The notes under the pieces are model-generated. The model had not been told where the DNA came from, searched no databases, and saw nothing but the letters and a program-made list of their open reading frames with translations. A stretch of 64,000 bases of DNA from Janthinobacterium silvisoli (lineage in GTDB: Bacteria > Pseudomonadota > Gammaproteobacteria > Burkholderiales > Burkholderiaceae_D), in the NCBI RefSeq assembly GCF_014200725.1, contig NZ_JACHCL010000001.1, forward strand, positions 496,001 through 560,000. Direction: 5' to 3'. Positions 8,195 through 16,580 of this stretch are shown piece after piece. The translations under genes and the position numbers were made by a program. Position 1 is the first letter of the stretch. Each line of letters opens with the position of its first letter.

Positions 8195-9435
8195 TGATCA
8201 ATCTTAGCGCGGCCAGCTTTAACGCCGCCAGTCTTATCACAGCCGGCGCCGATCCTGCACCAGCAGCTACAGCCAGCAATAACACTGGTGCAGCAAGCAA
8301 TGCGCCGGCGGCCAATTCCAGCGCATCGCCAGCTTCCGCCCTGTCGCTGTTCGCCCAGGTCATGACGCAGTCTACTGCAAGCGCCCCGGCGGCAGTGGCA
8401 ACGGCGGACACCGGCACTGGCGCGCCGCCACCCAAGGCGATCAATGACGACCACAAGGATGATGTTCCGGCCGACATTGCAGCGGCAACGGCGGCAGTCG
8501 CGCCGGCCGATGGCAGTTTGCCAGCCATGGCCGCCCCCGTGATGGCCCTGCCGCTGCCGCTGCCGTTGCCCGCGTCTGCTTCTGCTCCAGCCCCTGCTGA
8601 AACGTCCGCCCCGGCGCAGGCCCAGGCGCAAATCAACCTGGCGCAGTCGAACCCTGGCCTGGTGCTGAGCATGCATCCTGCCGCCGTCATGCTCGGTAGC
8701 GGTGCGGCGCCGGCAAGCCGCGACACGCGCGAACCACTGGCTGCCGCCAGTCCAGTCGCCGATGGCGACGCTTCGGACACGGCCTTCAAGCTCACGCCAG
8801 CGTCCATGCCGGCCATAGCGTTGCGCGCAGCCCCTGCCGAGGTGGCCGCCGCCACGGCAGCAGCTGCCCCGGCGGCCAGGACTGGCGTGACCGTGCGCGA
8901 TGGCGAGCGCACCACCGAACCGGTCGCCGCCGGAACGCCCAGCCTGAACCTGGGCCCGGGCGCAGCAACCGGCCAGGGCGCCGATACGATCAAACTCAAC
9001 GGCCCGGCACAGCAATGGCAAGCGCCGCTGCGCGAAGCGCTGGGCGACCGCCTGCAGACACAAGTCGAACGCAATGGTGAAACTGCCGTCATCCGCCTCG
9101 ACCCGCCCATGCTGGGACGTATCGATATTTCGATACGTCATATGGCAGGCAGCTTGCAGGTGAATGTGTCGGCCTCGAACACGGAAGTGCTGCGCCAGTT
9201 GCAAAACATCGGCGACAACCTGCGCAGCGACCTGGCGCAGCGCCAGTACACGGATGTCTCCGTCAATATCAGCGCCACCCCGCGCAGCCCTGCCGCCCCG
9301 GCGTTTGCCGAAGGCGATGCGCGCGGCCAGCGTCAGCCTGGCCGCCAGCAAGACGACAATGAACCAGGCAGCGCCCTCTCCGACGACGCTGCCAGCAGCG
9401 CCACCTTCGCCATGTATGAGCGGGAGCAACACTGA
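8191..9435 (+). CDS. fliK: Flagellar hook-length control protein FliK
   Basis: FliK measures the hook and switches export specificity from hook to filament proteins. The 414-residue product has a long, poorly conserved Ala/Pro/Ser-rich first part and a C-terminal Flg_hook domain near residues 275-370. The domain carries VIRLDPPMLGRIDISI and LQVNVSASNTEVLRQLQ, the typical pattern for export gate contact. The start is the ATG at 8191, which overlaps the fliT stop; a longer in-frame reading would run into fliT. In lateral loci this gene is lafE. In a primary cluster it would sit beside fliJ instead. Confidence 0.92.
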   Translation: MMINLSAASFNAASLITAGADPAPAATASNNTGAASNAPAANSSASPASALSLFAQVMTQSTASAPAAVATADTGTGAPPPKAINDDHKDDVPADIAAATAAVAPADGSLPAMAAPVMALPLPLPLPASASAPAPAETSAPAQAQAQINLAQSNPGLVLSMHPAAVMLGSGAAPASRDTREPLAAASPVADGDASDTAFKLTPASMPAIALRAAPAEVAAATAAAAPAARTGVTVRDGERTTEPVAAGTPSLNLGPGAATGQGADTIKLNGPAQQWQAPLREALGDRLQTQVERNGETAVIRLDPPMLGRIDISIRHMAGSLQVNVSASNTEVLRQLQNIGDNLRSDLAQRQYTDVSVNISATPRSPAAPAFAEGDARGQRQPGRQQDDNEPGSALSDDAASSATFAMYEREQH

Positions 9436-9914
9436 TGAATACAAAACTCAAATTGATCGGCGGCTTCGTGCTGGTCGCCGTACTGGCGGCCGGCGCGGCC
9501 GGCGGCGCCATCTGGTATCTGGCCAAACCGGTGGCGCCCCATGCCGCCGAGACGGCCGATGCCAAGGCCCCGCCACCGCCGGCAACCGGCAAGAAAGCGC
9601 GCAAATTCCTGACGCTCGACAAGATCATCGTGATGCTGCGGCGCGCCCCCGGCGACGCCGAAACCCATTATTTGTCGGCCGACCTGGTGATCGCCACCAC
9701 TGAAGAAAAGGAAAAACTGACCAAGGACCACTTGCCTTTGATGCGCTCGATCGCCGTCAGCACCCTGTCGAGTTTTCCAGTCGACAAGGCGCAAAGCATG
9801 ACCGTCGAAGAGTACGCCGCGCAGATCAACAAGGCCTTCAATGTCAGCTATGAGCGCGAACAGATGGAAAAGCCGTTTACCGAAGTCATGGTAGGCAAGC
9901 TGATCATTGAGTAA
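9435..9914 (+). CDS. fliL: Flagellar basal body-associated protein FliL
   Basis: FliL is a single-pass inner-membrane protein that surrounds the stator and supports torque. The 159-residue product has one N-terminal transmembrane helix (residues 7-29), a short Pro/Ala linker and a periplasmic FliL domain (LTLDKIIVMLRR, HYLSADLVIATTEEKEKL, VEEYAAQINKAFN). Its ATG overlaps the fliK stop by one base. It is followed by the sigma factor gene and not by fliM, as in lateral (lafF) clusters. Confidence 0.93.
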   Translation: MNTKLKLIGGFVLVAVLAAGAAGGAIWYLAKPVAPHAAETADAKAPPPPATGKKARKFLTLDKIIVMLRRAPGDAETHYLSADLVIATTEEKEKLTKDHLPLMRSIAVSTLSSFPVDKAQSMTVEEYAAQINKAFNVSYEREQMEKPFTEVMVGKLIIE

Positions 9915-9957
9915 GTCAAAGTAAGCCGACACGCCAGCCGACTTAGTGGGAGATCCC

Positions 9958-10701
9958 GTGGCCTATGTAGAGCAATACCAGGAAGCGTATGGCGCGGACG
10001 AGTACGCTGCCACCAGCGCTGCCGCGGCCATCTTCACCGTTGCGGAAGAACAGCAGCATTTGCTGGCCTACGCGCCGCTGGTCAAGCGTATCGTGCGCCA
10101 GCTCAATTCGCAGGTATCGGGCGCTATCGACCGCGACGACATGGAGCAGATCGGTCTGATGGGCTTGCTGGAAGCGCTGCGCCGCTACGGCGTGCCGGAC
10201 CAGTCTTTCGGCAGTTATGCCAGCCTGCGCATCCGTGGCGCCATCCTCGATGAACTGCGGCGCCAGGACTGGCGGCCGCGCGCCGTGCGCCAGGAAAGCC
10301 ATCGCCTGCGCGACAACGTGCGGGCGCTGACGCGGCGCCTGGGGCGCGAACCGCAGGAAGCGGAAATCATGGCTGCCTTGAACCTGACGCCGGAAGCCTA
10401 TCAGGAATATCAGCTGGCGGAAAACGCTGAGCTGATTGCCAGTTTCGACGAAGTGCTGCAAGAAAGCCTGGGACAGGCCGACAGCGCACCGAGTCCGGAA
10501 GAGCAGCTGATGGTGCGGCGCAGCCTGGAGCAAGCCCTGCGCGCACTGGACGAACGGGAGCAGCGCGTAGTGCAGATGTATTACGAGTTTGAACTGAGCT
10601 ATAAAGAAATTGCCGCCGTACTGGACCTGAGCGACGCCCGCGTCTGCCAGTTGAACAAGACGGCGCTGGGCAAAATGAAAGCCATGCTGCAGGACGCATG
10701 A
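9958..10701 (+). CDS. fliA: Flagellar sigma-28 factor FliA (LafS-like)
   Basis: FliA directs RNA polymerase to late flagellar promoters. The roughly 247-residue product has sigma-70 regions 2, 3 and 4 without region 1: region 2 (LLAYAPLVKRIV, DDMEQIGLMGLLEALRRYG, FGSYASLRIRGAILDELR), region 3 (RALTRRLGREPQEAEI), and a region 4 helix-turn-helix (SYKEIAAVLDLSDARVCQLNKTAL). The GTG at 9958 has a GGGAG ribosome binding site five bases upstream and is preferred to the GTG at 9946. Placement between fliL and motA matches lafS of lateral systems. FlgM is encoded 2 kb downstream and could be its dedicated inhibitor. Confidence 0.92.
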   Translation: MAYVEQYQEAYGADEYAATSAAAAIFTVAEEQQHLLAYAPLVKRIVRQLNSQVSGAIDRDDMEQIGLMGLLEALRRYGVPDQSFGSYASLRIRGAILDELRRQDWRPRAVRQESHRLRDNVRALTRRLGREPQEAEIMAALNLTPEAYQEYQLAENAELIASFDEVLQESLGQADSAPSPEEQLMVRRSLEQALRALDEREQRVVQMYYEFELSYKEIAAVLDLSDARVCQLNKTALGKMKAMLQDA

Positions 10702-10770
10702 GGCGGACGCGAAAGCAGGCACCATCCATAAATTGATGCAGCACCACAATGACGCAGAAAGGCAGTTGAC

Positions 10771-11685
10771 ATGGTAATTATCGGTATCTTAATCGTGATG
10801 GGATGTGTATTCGGAGGCTTTGCCCTGATGGGCGGCACCGTCCACGCGATCTGGCAACCGGTCGAGTTGATCATCATCATCGGCGCCGCCGTCGGCGCTT
10901 TGGTGCTGGGCAATCCCAAGCATGTGCTGGCAGAAATGCTGCATCAGATGCGCAAGATCGTGACGCACAAGAAACAAGGCTCGGAATTCCAGCGCCAGTT
11001 GCTGCTGTTGATGTATGAACTGCTGCAAACGGCGGCCGGCGGCCTGAAGGCGCTCGACGCCCACGTCGAAGCGCCGCGCGAAAGCGCCCTCTTCCAGCGT
11101 TATCCGCTGGTGCTGGAAGAACCGAAGCTGCTGGCCTTCATCGTCGACAATTTCCGTTTAATGGCGATGGGCAAGATCAACGCGCATGAACTCGAAGGCG
11201 TGCTGGAGCAGGAACTCGAAGCGATTCATGAGGAATTGCTGCAACCGTCGAAGTCCCTGCACAAGATCGCCGAAGCGATGCCTGGTTTCGGTATCCTGGC
11301 GGCCGTGCTCGGTATCGTGATGGCCATGAACTCGGTGGCTGACGGCGCCGACGCAGCCGAAATTTCGGAAAAAGTGGGCGCCGCCATGGTCGGTACCTTT
11401 ATCGGCATCTTCTTTTGCTACGGCGTGCTCGATCCGATGTGCAATATGATGAAACAATTGGTCGGCGAAGAAGGATCGACCATGGAATGCGTGAAAGTGG
11501 TACTGGTTACCCACGTGGCCGGCAAGCCGCCCCTGCTGGCAATCGATGCGGGCCGGCGCCTGGTGCAACTGAATATCAAGCCAAGCTTCGCCCAGCTGGA
11601 AAGCTGGATCAATGCGCTCGAAGATGGCGGAGCGGAACAAGAGCAAGGCCAAGGCCGGGGAGGCCGCCGTGCTAAAGCCGCATGA
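10771..11685 (+). CDS. motA: Flagellar stator protein MotA (LafT-like)
   Basis: MotA forms the ion channel with MotB and pushes on FliG. The 304-residue product has four transmembrane segments (near residues 1-22, 28-48, 170-190 and 203-223). Conserved cytoplasmic features include PRESALFQRYP and FIVDNFRLM (charged torque loop) and the channel prolines in MPGFGILAAVLGIV and KPPLL. The close match to E. coli MotA suggests proton use, but that is inference. It is placed directly after fliA, as lafT is in lateral flagellar loci. Confidence 0.93.
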   Translation: MVIIGILIVMGCVFGGFALMGGTVHAIWQPVELIIIIGAAVGALVLGNPKHVLAEMLHQMRKIVTHKKQGSEFQRQLLLLMYELLQTAAGGLKALDAHVEAPRESALFQRYPLVLEEPKLLAFIVDNFRLMAMGKINAHELEGVLEQELEAIHEELLQPSKSLHKIAEAMPGFGILAAVLGIVMAMNSVADGADAAEISEKVGAAMVGTFIGIFFCYGVLDPMCNMMKQLVGEEGSTMECVKVVLVTHVAGKPPLLAIDAGRRLVQLNIKPSFAQLESWINALEDGGAEQEQGQGRGGRRAKAA

Positions 11686-12670
11686 GAAACATGAACAGGC
11701 CATCATCAAGCGCGCCGGACGCAAGCACGACGACGATGGCCACGGCGGCGCCTGGAAGGTAGCGTTTGCCGACTTTTGCCTGGCCCTGCTGTCCTTGTTC
11801 TTGGTGCTGTGGCTGATGGCCGCACGCGAGCAGCAGGCGATGAAGGAAATCATGATGGATGCCACCGCCGGCAGCCGTCAGGGTGAAGGCCAGGGCGTGA
11901 TGCCGGAGCAGAAAGGCGGCCCGCGCGGCAGCCTGATCGAGCGCTTCCCCATGCCGCGCAAGGGCATGGGCGATACGCGCACCGACGGCAACAAGACGCA
12001 GGATGGCAAGGCGGGCACGGCGCAAGCACAGCCCAAAAAGAACTACCAGACGCCGGAAGACTTGCTGGCACTGTCGCGCGCACTCGACAAGCTCAGCGAA
12101 GAAGCTGGCCTGAAGAGCAATCTGCAATCGGTGATCACGCCGTATGGCTTGCGCGTGATGCTGCACGACACGGACAAGCAAGGCATGTTTGTGCGCGGCA
12201 GCGCCGTGCCGACCGACCGTTTCCGCAAACTGCTGCGTGAAATGGGGCCGGTGTTTGCGCAGATGGAAAACCAGATGCTGATCGTCGGCCATACCGACTC
12301 GATGCAATACGCCAATACAGGGTATGAAGGCTTTTCCAACTGGACCTTGTCGGCCAACCGCGCCATGTCGGCACGGGCGCAGTTATTGATTGGCAGCATG
12401 AATCCCGACAGCGTGCTGCAAGTGGTCGGCATGGCAGACCGCGCTCCGCTGGACGTCAAGAATGCCAGTGCCGGCATCAACCGCCGCATCGAGCTGTTAA
12501 TATTGACGCGCGGCCAGGCCGACAGCATCGCCGCCATGTTTGGCATGGCAGGCCAGAAAGGCCACGGCGACGACCTGGAAGTGGCGGAACCGGATTCGGC
12601 AACCTTGCAGCGCTTGCGCGACAAGCTGGGACTGCCGGCAAGAAAAGAACGGGGCGATAATGCAAATTAA
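11612..12670 (+). CDS. motB: Flagellar stator protein MotB (LafU-like)
   Basis: MotB anchors the stator to peptidoglycan and carries the ion-binding aspartate. The product is about 352 residues with one transmembrane helix (residues 50-70). The channel residue is Asp54 in AFADFCLALLSLFLVLWLM, aligning with E. coli Asp32. A Gly/Lys-rich linker follows, and a C-terminal OmpA-like domain carries GHTDSMQYANTGYEGFSNWTLS. It overlaps motA by 74 bases in another frame; an in-frame ATG at 11624 is an alternative start. The last codons overlap the region just before flgM. Confidence 0.93.
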   Translation: MRSKMAERNKSKAKAGEAAVLKPHEKHEQAIIKRAGRKHDDDGHGGAWKVAFADFCLALLSLFLVLWLMAAREQQAMKEIMMDATAGSRQGEGQGVMPEQKGGPRGSLIERFPMPRKGMGDTRTDGNKTQDGKAGTAQAQPKKNYQTPEDLLALSRALDKLSEEAGLKSNLQSVITPYGLRVMLHDTDKQGMFVRGSAVPTDRFRKLLREMGPVFAQMENQMLIVGHTDSMQYANTGYEGFSNWTLSANRAMSARAQLLIGSMNPDSVLQVVGMADRAPLDVKNASAGINRRIELLILTRGQADSIAAMFGMAGQKGHGDDLEVAEPDSATLQRLRDKLGLPARKERGDNAN

Positions 12671-12686
12671 GGGCAAGGGGCAAGCA

Positions 12687-12977
12687 ATGAAAATTTCCTC
12701 GGGAGCCAGTAGCGCCAGCCTGCGCAGCGGCGCCGTCGCGCCAGCCGAGGCGATCGCGGAAAACGCCGCGGCTGGCGCCGTCACGCCCGGCTCGTCGGCG
12801 GGCGAGCAAATGCAATCGGCCGTGCTGCAACCGGCCATGGCCGCCCTGCGCGCCATGCCGGAAATCGATCATGAAAGAGTAGCCATGCTGCGCGATGCAC
12901 TGGCAAAAGGCGAGCTGCCGTTTGATCCGTCGAAACTGGCGGGCCTGATCCAGCGCTTTCACGGCGGTGAATCGTGA
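12687..12977 (+). CDS. flgM: Anti-sigma-28 factor FlgM
   Basis: FlgM binds FliA until it is secreted through the completed hook. The 96-residue product starts MKISSGASS. Its C-terminal helical motif (VAMLRDALAKGELPFDPSKLAGLIQRF) is the FlgM sigma-binding signature. The ATG at 12687 follows AAGGGG at a good distance; an upstream ATG at 12660 overlaps motB and is less likely. Co-location with fliA, motA and motB suggests a cognate pair for this flagellum. Confidence 0.88.
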   Translation: MKISSGASSASLRSGAVAPAEAIAENAAAGAVTPGSSAGEQMQSAVLQPAMAALRAMPEIDHERVAMLRDALAKGELPFDPSKLAGLIQRFHGGES

Positions 12978-13426
12978 GCGCAATCGTGAACACACCACGC
13001 AAGGGCATCACCCGCCAGGAAGCGCTGCAGCGCGTCTTGCAAGGCATCGCCGACGATGGCCAGGGCTATGTGGAACTGCGCGCCTTGCTTGAGGAACAGT
13101 TTCAATCCATCTTGCGCCACCAGAACACGCATTTGGCCACGCTGGCCGAGCAGATCGTTGCCGCCGTCGAGCGTCTCGATGGCCGCCGCCGCCAGCGGGT
13201 CAGCCTGGCCACTGCCTTGCTGGGCGCGAAGCCTGATATGCAGCAACTGTTCGCCTTGCTGCCCGCCGAACGCGGCGCGGCAGCCGCACGCGACTGGGCG
13301 GCGCTGGAACAGATGGTGCTCGAATGCAAGCGCCTGAGTGCGCGCAACAGCGAATTTTTAACGGAACAGTACAGCACCATGCAAAGAGTGCTGCACGGCG
13401 AGGACCACACTTATGCGCCAGGCTGA
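12974..13426 (+). CDS. flgN: Flagellar export chaperone FlgN
   Basis: FlgN escorts the hook-associated proteins FlgK and FlgL to the export apparatus. The 150-residue product is all helical and has the FlgN ending NSEFLTEQYSTMQRVL. It starts with GTG in a GTGA overlap with the flgM stop, the common flgM-flgN arrangement. Its own 3' end overlaps the next gene by 14 bases. Confidence 0.87.
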   Translation: MSAIVNTPRKGITRQEALQRVLQGIADDGQGYVELRALLEEQFQSILRHQNTHLATLAEQIVAAVERLDGRRRQRVSLATALLGAKPDMQQLFALLPAERGAAAARDWAALEQMVLECKRLSARNSEFLTEQYSTMQRVLHGEDHTYAPG

Positions 13427-14189
13427 TTTTTTCACCAGCAGTACCATGGCGACCCAGGCTACGGCAGCTAGCTCCGCTACATCAGCCATCCAGAGCAATG
13501 TGCGCGCCACGGCTGCAACCGCCTCCACCGGCAGTTTCAACAGCGTGTTCCAGCAGGTGCAAGGCGAAGTGGCCCGCTTCATCGAACAAGGCGGCGGTAC
13601 CGCCGGCACTACGCTCAGCCCGCAAGGCCGTGCTTATCTGGAGCAGACCCAGTCCAGCAATGTCCTGGGCAATATCAACCAGGGCGGCGAGATCGGCGAA
13701 GTGCAGCAACAGTTTCTGGCCTCGATCAAACCGTGGGCCGAAGAAACCGGCGCGCGCCTCGGCGTGGCGCCGGAAGTCGTGGCCGCCCATGCGGCGCTGG
13801 AATCGGGCTGGGGCCAGCACCCGCTGCGCCAGGGAACGGGGGCCAATGCGGGCTCTGACACGAATAACCTGTTCGGCATCAAGGCTGGCGCCAAATGGCA
13901 AGGCGATGTGACGACAGCCCTGACCACGGAATATGAAGGCGGCAGCGGCACAGCCTTGAAAAAAACCGAGCGCTTCCGCAGCTATCCCGACCAGGCCAGC
14001 GCCTTCCGCGACTACGCGCAAGTGCTGCTCGATAATCCGCGCTATCGCACCGCCCTCAATACCGGCTCCGATGCGGGCGCGTTTGCGCAGGGCCTGGCGC
14101 GCGGCGGCTATGCCACCGATCCGAACTATGCAGCCAAGCTGACCCAGCTGGCCACGCGCTTGCAGCGCAGCGCGCTGACGGGCAACTGA
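13413..14189 (+). CDS. flgJ: Free-standing flagellar glucosaminidase (FlgJ C-terminal domain type)
   Basis: This enzyme should cleave peptidoglycan glycan chains so that the rod can cross the wall. The 258-residue product has a Ser/Thr/Ala-rich first 90 residues and a glycoside hydrolase 73 domain (about residues 100-255). The likely catalytic Glu130 is in AAHAALESGWGQHPL, followed by NLFGIKAGAKW and FRSYPDQASAFRDYAQ. No signal peptide is visible, so export would go through the flagellar system. In standard FlgJ this domain is fused to the rod-cap domain; here that half is a separate gene at 21210-21602. The gene ends one base before the convergent flgA. Confidence 0.88.
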   Translation: MRQADFFTSSTMATQATAASSATSAIQSNVRATAATASTGSFNSVFQQVQGEVARFIEQGGGTAGTTLSPQGRAYLEQTQSSNVLGNINQGGEIGEVQQQFLASIKPWAEETGARLGVAPEVVAAHAALESGWGQHPLRQGTGANAGSDTNNLFGIKAGAKWQGDVTTALTTEYEGGSGTALKKTERFRSYPDQASAFRDYAQVLLDNPRYRTALNTGSDAGAFAQGLARGGYATDPNYAAKLTQLATRLQRSALTGN

Positions 14190-14951
14190 TCAGCGGCCGG
14201 GAATATCTACCGGCTCGACCACGCCCGCATCGAGTACCCTGGCGCGTATCTGCGTGCCACTGGTGGCGTTGCGCACCCGAATGATTTCTCCTTGCGCGCC
14301 GGGATCCATGGCCTCGCCGGCCATGCTTACTTCTATTTGCTCCTTGCGCGCGACGATGCTGACCGCGCTGCCCCGCTTGATCAATACCGGTGAGGCCAGC
14401 TGGCCCTGGCGCAGCACTTCGCCGGCGCGCAGGCTGCGCTTGCTGGTCAGTCCCAGCACCGCGGACAGGGAAGCAATACTGTCAGGCACCATCGTCACAT
14501 CGTGACGCGCCAGGGTGATATCGGCAGCCTGCAACGGCGTATTGGCTATCACGGGAACGCTGGTGACAGCGACCTTGGCTGTGATGCTGCTGCGTACCAG
14601 AATGTCATAACGCCAGCCGCCAGCACCAGGACAGCTGGCCACAAAACGCATGCGCTGCGGCACGCGGCTGTCGGCCAGTTCCAGCGTGACCGGCACGGCG
14701 CAGGCCGGCATGATGCGTGACGTTTTGATGACAGCTACCTGGAATTGCGGCTCCAGCAGACCGGCAGCGTCCGCTTGTTGCGCCAATTGCTCACGTGCCA
14801 TGCTTTCTGTTCTTAAAAATATATTGTCGGCTGGCAATTCTGCGCGTCCTGCACTACTATAGAGGCTGGTCAGTAAAAACAGGCTTGGGATCAGTATGTG
14901 CAGACGCCGCGCCTGGTTGGATGTCACGACAGAGTTGTCGAAATGAGTCAT
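14190..14951 (-). CDS. flgA: Flagellar P-ring assembly chaperone FlgA
   Basis: FlgA is a periplasmic chaperone for P-ring (FlgI) assembly. The 253-residue product has an N-terminal hydrophobic signal segment (about residues 18-36). A C-terminal SAF/ChapFlgA domain follows, with PVIANTPLQAADITLARHDV, LGLTSKRSLRAGEVL and IKRGSAVSIVARKEQIEVSMAGEAMDPGAQGEIIRVRN. It is transcribed leftward, opposite to flgB. Downstream it meets the glucosaminidase gene end to end. Confidence 0.92.
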   Translation of the reverse strand: MTHFDNSVVTSNQARRLHILIPSLFLLTSLYSSAGRAELPADNIFLRTESMAREQLAQQADAAGLLEPQFQVAVIKTSRIMPACAVPVTLELADSRVPQRMRFVASCPGAGGWRYDILVRSSITAKVAVTSVPVIANTPLQAADITLARHDVTMVPDSIASLSAVLGLTSKRSLRAGEVLRQGQLASPVLIKRGSAVSIVARKEQIEVSMAGEAMDPGAQGEIIRVRNATSGTQIRARVLDAGVVEPVDIPGR

Positions 14952-15090
14952 TGCTAACCTTAATCAAAGATACTGAAGCGGCATGACATTACCATGTGTC
15001 AATACGACTTGGCAGGGCATTTTACTCCGCCTCAGCTATTTTTAAGCCCAAACTGCAACAGCGCGATCACATTCAACACAAAGGAAGACC
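14952..15090. promoter_or_regulatory. flgA-flgB divergent intergenic region
   Basis: The 139-base spacer between divergent flgA and flgB must carry both promoters. A GGAAG ribosome binding site precedes flgB. A TTGGCAGGGCATTTTA stretch near 15010 resembles the -24 half of a sigma-54 element but lacks the GC of the -12 half. I could not settle which sigma factor is used. Confidence 0.4.
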
Positions 15091-15453
15091 ATGGGGATTA
15101 ATTTCAAGGAAGCACTGGGTGTGCACAGCGATGCACTGCACTTGCGCGCCGACCGTACGCGCGTGCTGGCGGCCAATATCGCCAATGAAAATACACCGGG
15201 TTTCCAGGCCATGGATATGGATTTTGGCAGCGCCCTGCAGCAACTGCAGGACAATAGCGCCGGCTTGCTGTCGACCGACGACGACGCCAGCGCCCTGTAC
15301 CGTGTTCCCTACCACCCTAGCCGCGACGGCAACACCGTCGAGATCGGCATCGAACAGGCGGCATTTTCACAAAATGCCACCGACTTCCAGACCAGCCTGA
15401 CTTTCGTCAACATGAAAATCAAGGGTCTGGCCAAGGCCATTGCCGGACAATAA
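15091..15453 (+). CDS. flgB: Flagellar proximal rod protein FlgB
   Basis: FlgB builds the proximal rod. The 120-residue product has the N-terminal rod motif LRADRTRVLAANIANENTPGFQAMDMDF and the C-terminal helical segment FVNMKIKGLAKAIAGQ. Length and both ends fit FlgB. It is the first gene of a twelve-gene rightward run, with flgC eight bases downstream. Confidence 0.94.
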   Translation: MGINFKEALGVHSDALHLRADRTRVLAANIANENTPGFQAMDMDFGSALQQLQDNSAGLLSTDDDASALYRVPYHPSRDGNTVEIGIEQAAFSQNATDFQTSLTFVNMKIKGLAKAIAGQ

Positions 15454-15461
15454 GGACACGC

Positions 15462-15872
15462 ATGAGTTTCCAGGATATTTCCAAGATCGCCGGTTCGGCG
15501 ATGGCGGCGCAGACCGTGCGCCTCAATACTGTCGCCAGTAACCTGGCCAATGCCGATTCCGTGGCCGGTTCCGAAGGCGAAACCTACCGCGCGCGCAAAC
15601 CGGTATTTACCGCCGTGATGGATGGCAGCGGCAACGCCGGCGGCCAGGTGCAGGTGATGGACGTGGTCGAAAGCGACGAGCCGCTGCGCAGGGTCTATGA
15701 ACCGGGGCATCCGATGGCCAATGCCGACGGCATGGTGTTTTACCCGAATGTCAATCAGGTGGCAGAGATGACCGACATGATGTCGGCCTCGCGCGCATTT
15801 GAAACGAATGTCGAAGTTCTGGGCCGCATTAAGTCGATGCAGCAATCTCTCCTCAAATTAGGTGACTCGTAA
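15462..15872 (+). CDS. flgC: Flagellar proximal rod protein FlgC
   Basis: FlgC is another proximal rod subunit. The 136-residue product carries the rod signature RLNTVASNLANADSV near the N terminus, the YEPGHPMANADGMVFYPNVNQVAEMTDMMSASRAFETNVEV segment and a C-terminal helix ending LLKLGDS. It has an AAGGA ribosome binding site. Confidence 0.95.
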   Translation: MSFQDISKIAGSAMAAQTVRLNTVASNLANADSVAGSEGETYRARKPVFTAVMDGSGNAGGQVQVMDVVESDEPLRRVYEPGHPMANADGMVFYPNVNQVAEMTDMMSASRAFETNVEVLGRIKSMQQSLLKLGDS

Positions 15873-15875
15873 GCC

Positions 15876-16529
15876 ATGGAAACCAACCTCTTCACGAATA
15901 ACAACAACAGCAGTGGCAGCAGCAGCGATGCCGTCAAGTCGCAAAACAATGCGACCCAGGACATGTTTACCAAGCTGCTGGTGGCACAGATCAAGAATCA
16001 GGATCCGCTCGCCCCTACCGATCCCAGCCAGTTCGTCAATCAACTGACGCAGCAGGCGCAAACCGAGGCGATCCAGAATATGGCTGCGCTGACCAGTTCC
16101 AATGCCAGCGTGCTGCAATCGATGCAGGTGCTGGCCCTGGGCGCCCAGGTGGGCTCCGAAGTGACTGTCAACAGCCCCACGGTACAGCTCGACAGCAGCA
16201 AGGTGAATGGCAGCATCGCGCTGACCGCCAACAGCAGCAAGACCACCGTCACGCTGAAAAGTAGCGATGACAAGGAATACAAGATCGAGCTGGGCGCCAA
16301 GTCTGCCGGCACCGTGCCCTTTACGATTGACCCGGTCGCATTGGGCTTGCCAGCAGGCACCTATACGATGGACGTGACTACCAGCAATGCCGAAAAACCG
16401 ACGGTCGATATCGCCGGCAAACTCAATAGCGTACGCCTGTCCTCGACCGGCACCATGATCCTGAGCGTGGCCAACCTTGGCGAAGTCAGTCCGGGCGCCA
16501 TCACCGGCTTTAACGGTAAAACCAGCTGA
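15876..16529 (+). CDS. flgD: Flagellar hook assembly cap FlgD
   Basis: FlgD caps the hook during its growth and is removed on completion. The 217-residue product has the conserved N-terminal part (TQDMFTKLLVAQIKNQDPLAPTDPSQFVNQLTQQAQTEAIQNM). A C-terminal FlgD Ig/Tudor-like region follows, with APSPGA-like ending GEVSPGAITGFNG. It starts three bases after flgC. Confidence 0.94.
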   Translation: METNLFTNNNNSSGSSSDAVKSQNNATQDMFTKLLVAQIKNQDPLAPTDPSQFVNQLTQQAQTEAIQNMAALTSSNASVLQSMQVLALGAQVGSEVTVNSPTVQLDSSKVNGSIALTANSSKTTVTLKSSDDKEYKIELGAKSAGTVPFTIDPVALGLPAGTYTMDVTTSNAEKPTVDIAGKLNSVRLSSTGTMILSVANLGEVSPGAITGFNGKTS

Positions 16530-16580
16530 TTTGCGGCTACTTGCTCAACCTAATCCACTCCCATACTGAAGGAAGCTAAC

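Noticed and set aside
15005-15030. Sigma-54-like element TTGGCAGGGCATTTTA before flgB
   Set aside because: The -24 half fits but the conserved GC of the -12 half is missing.
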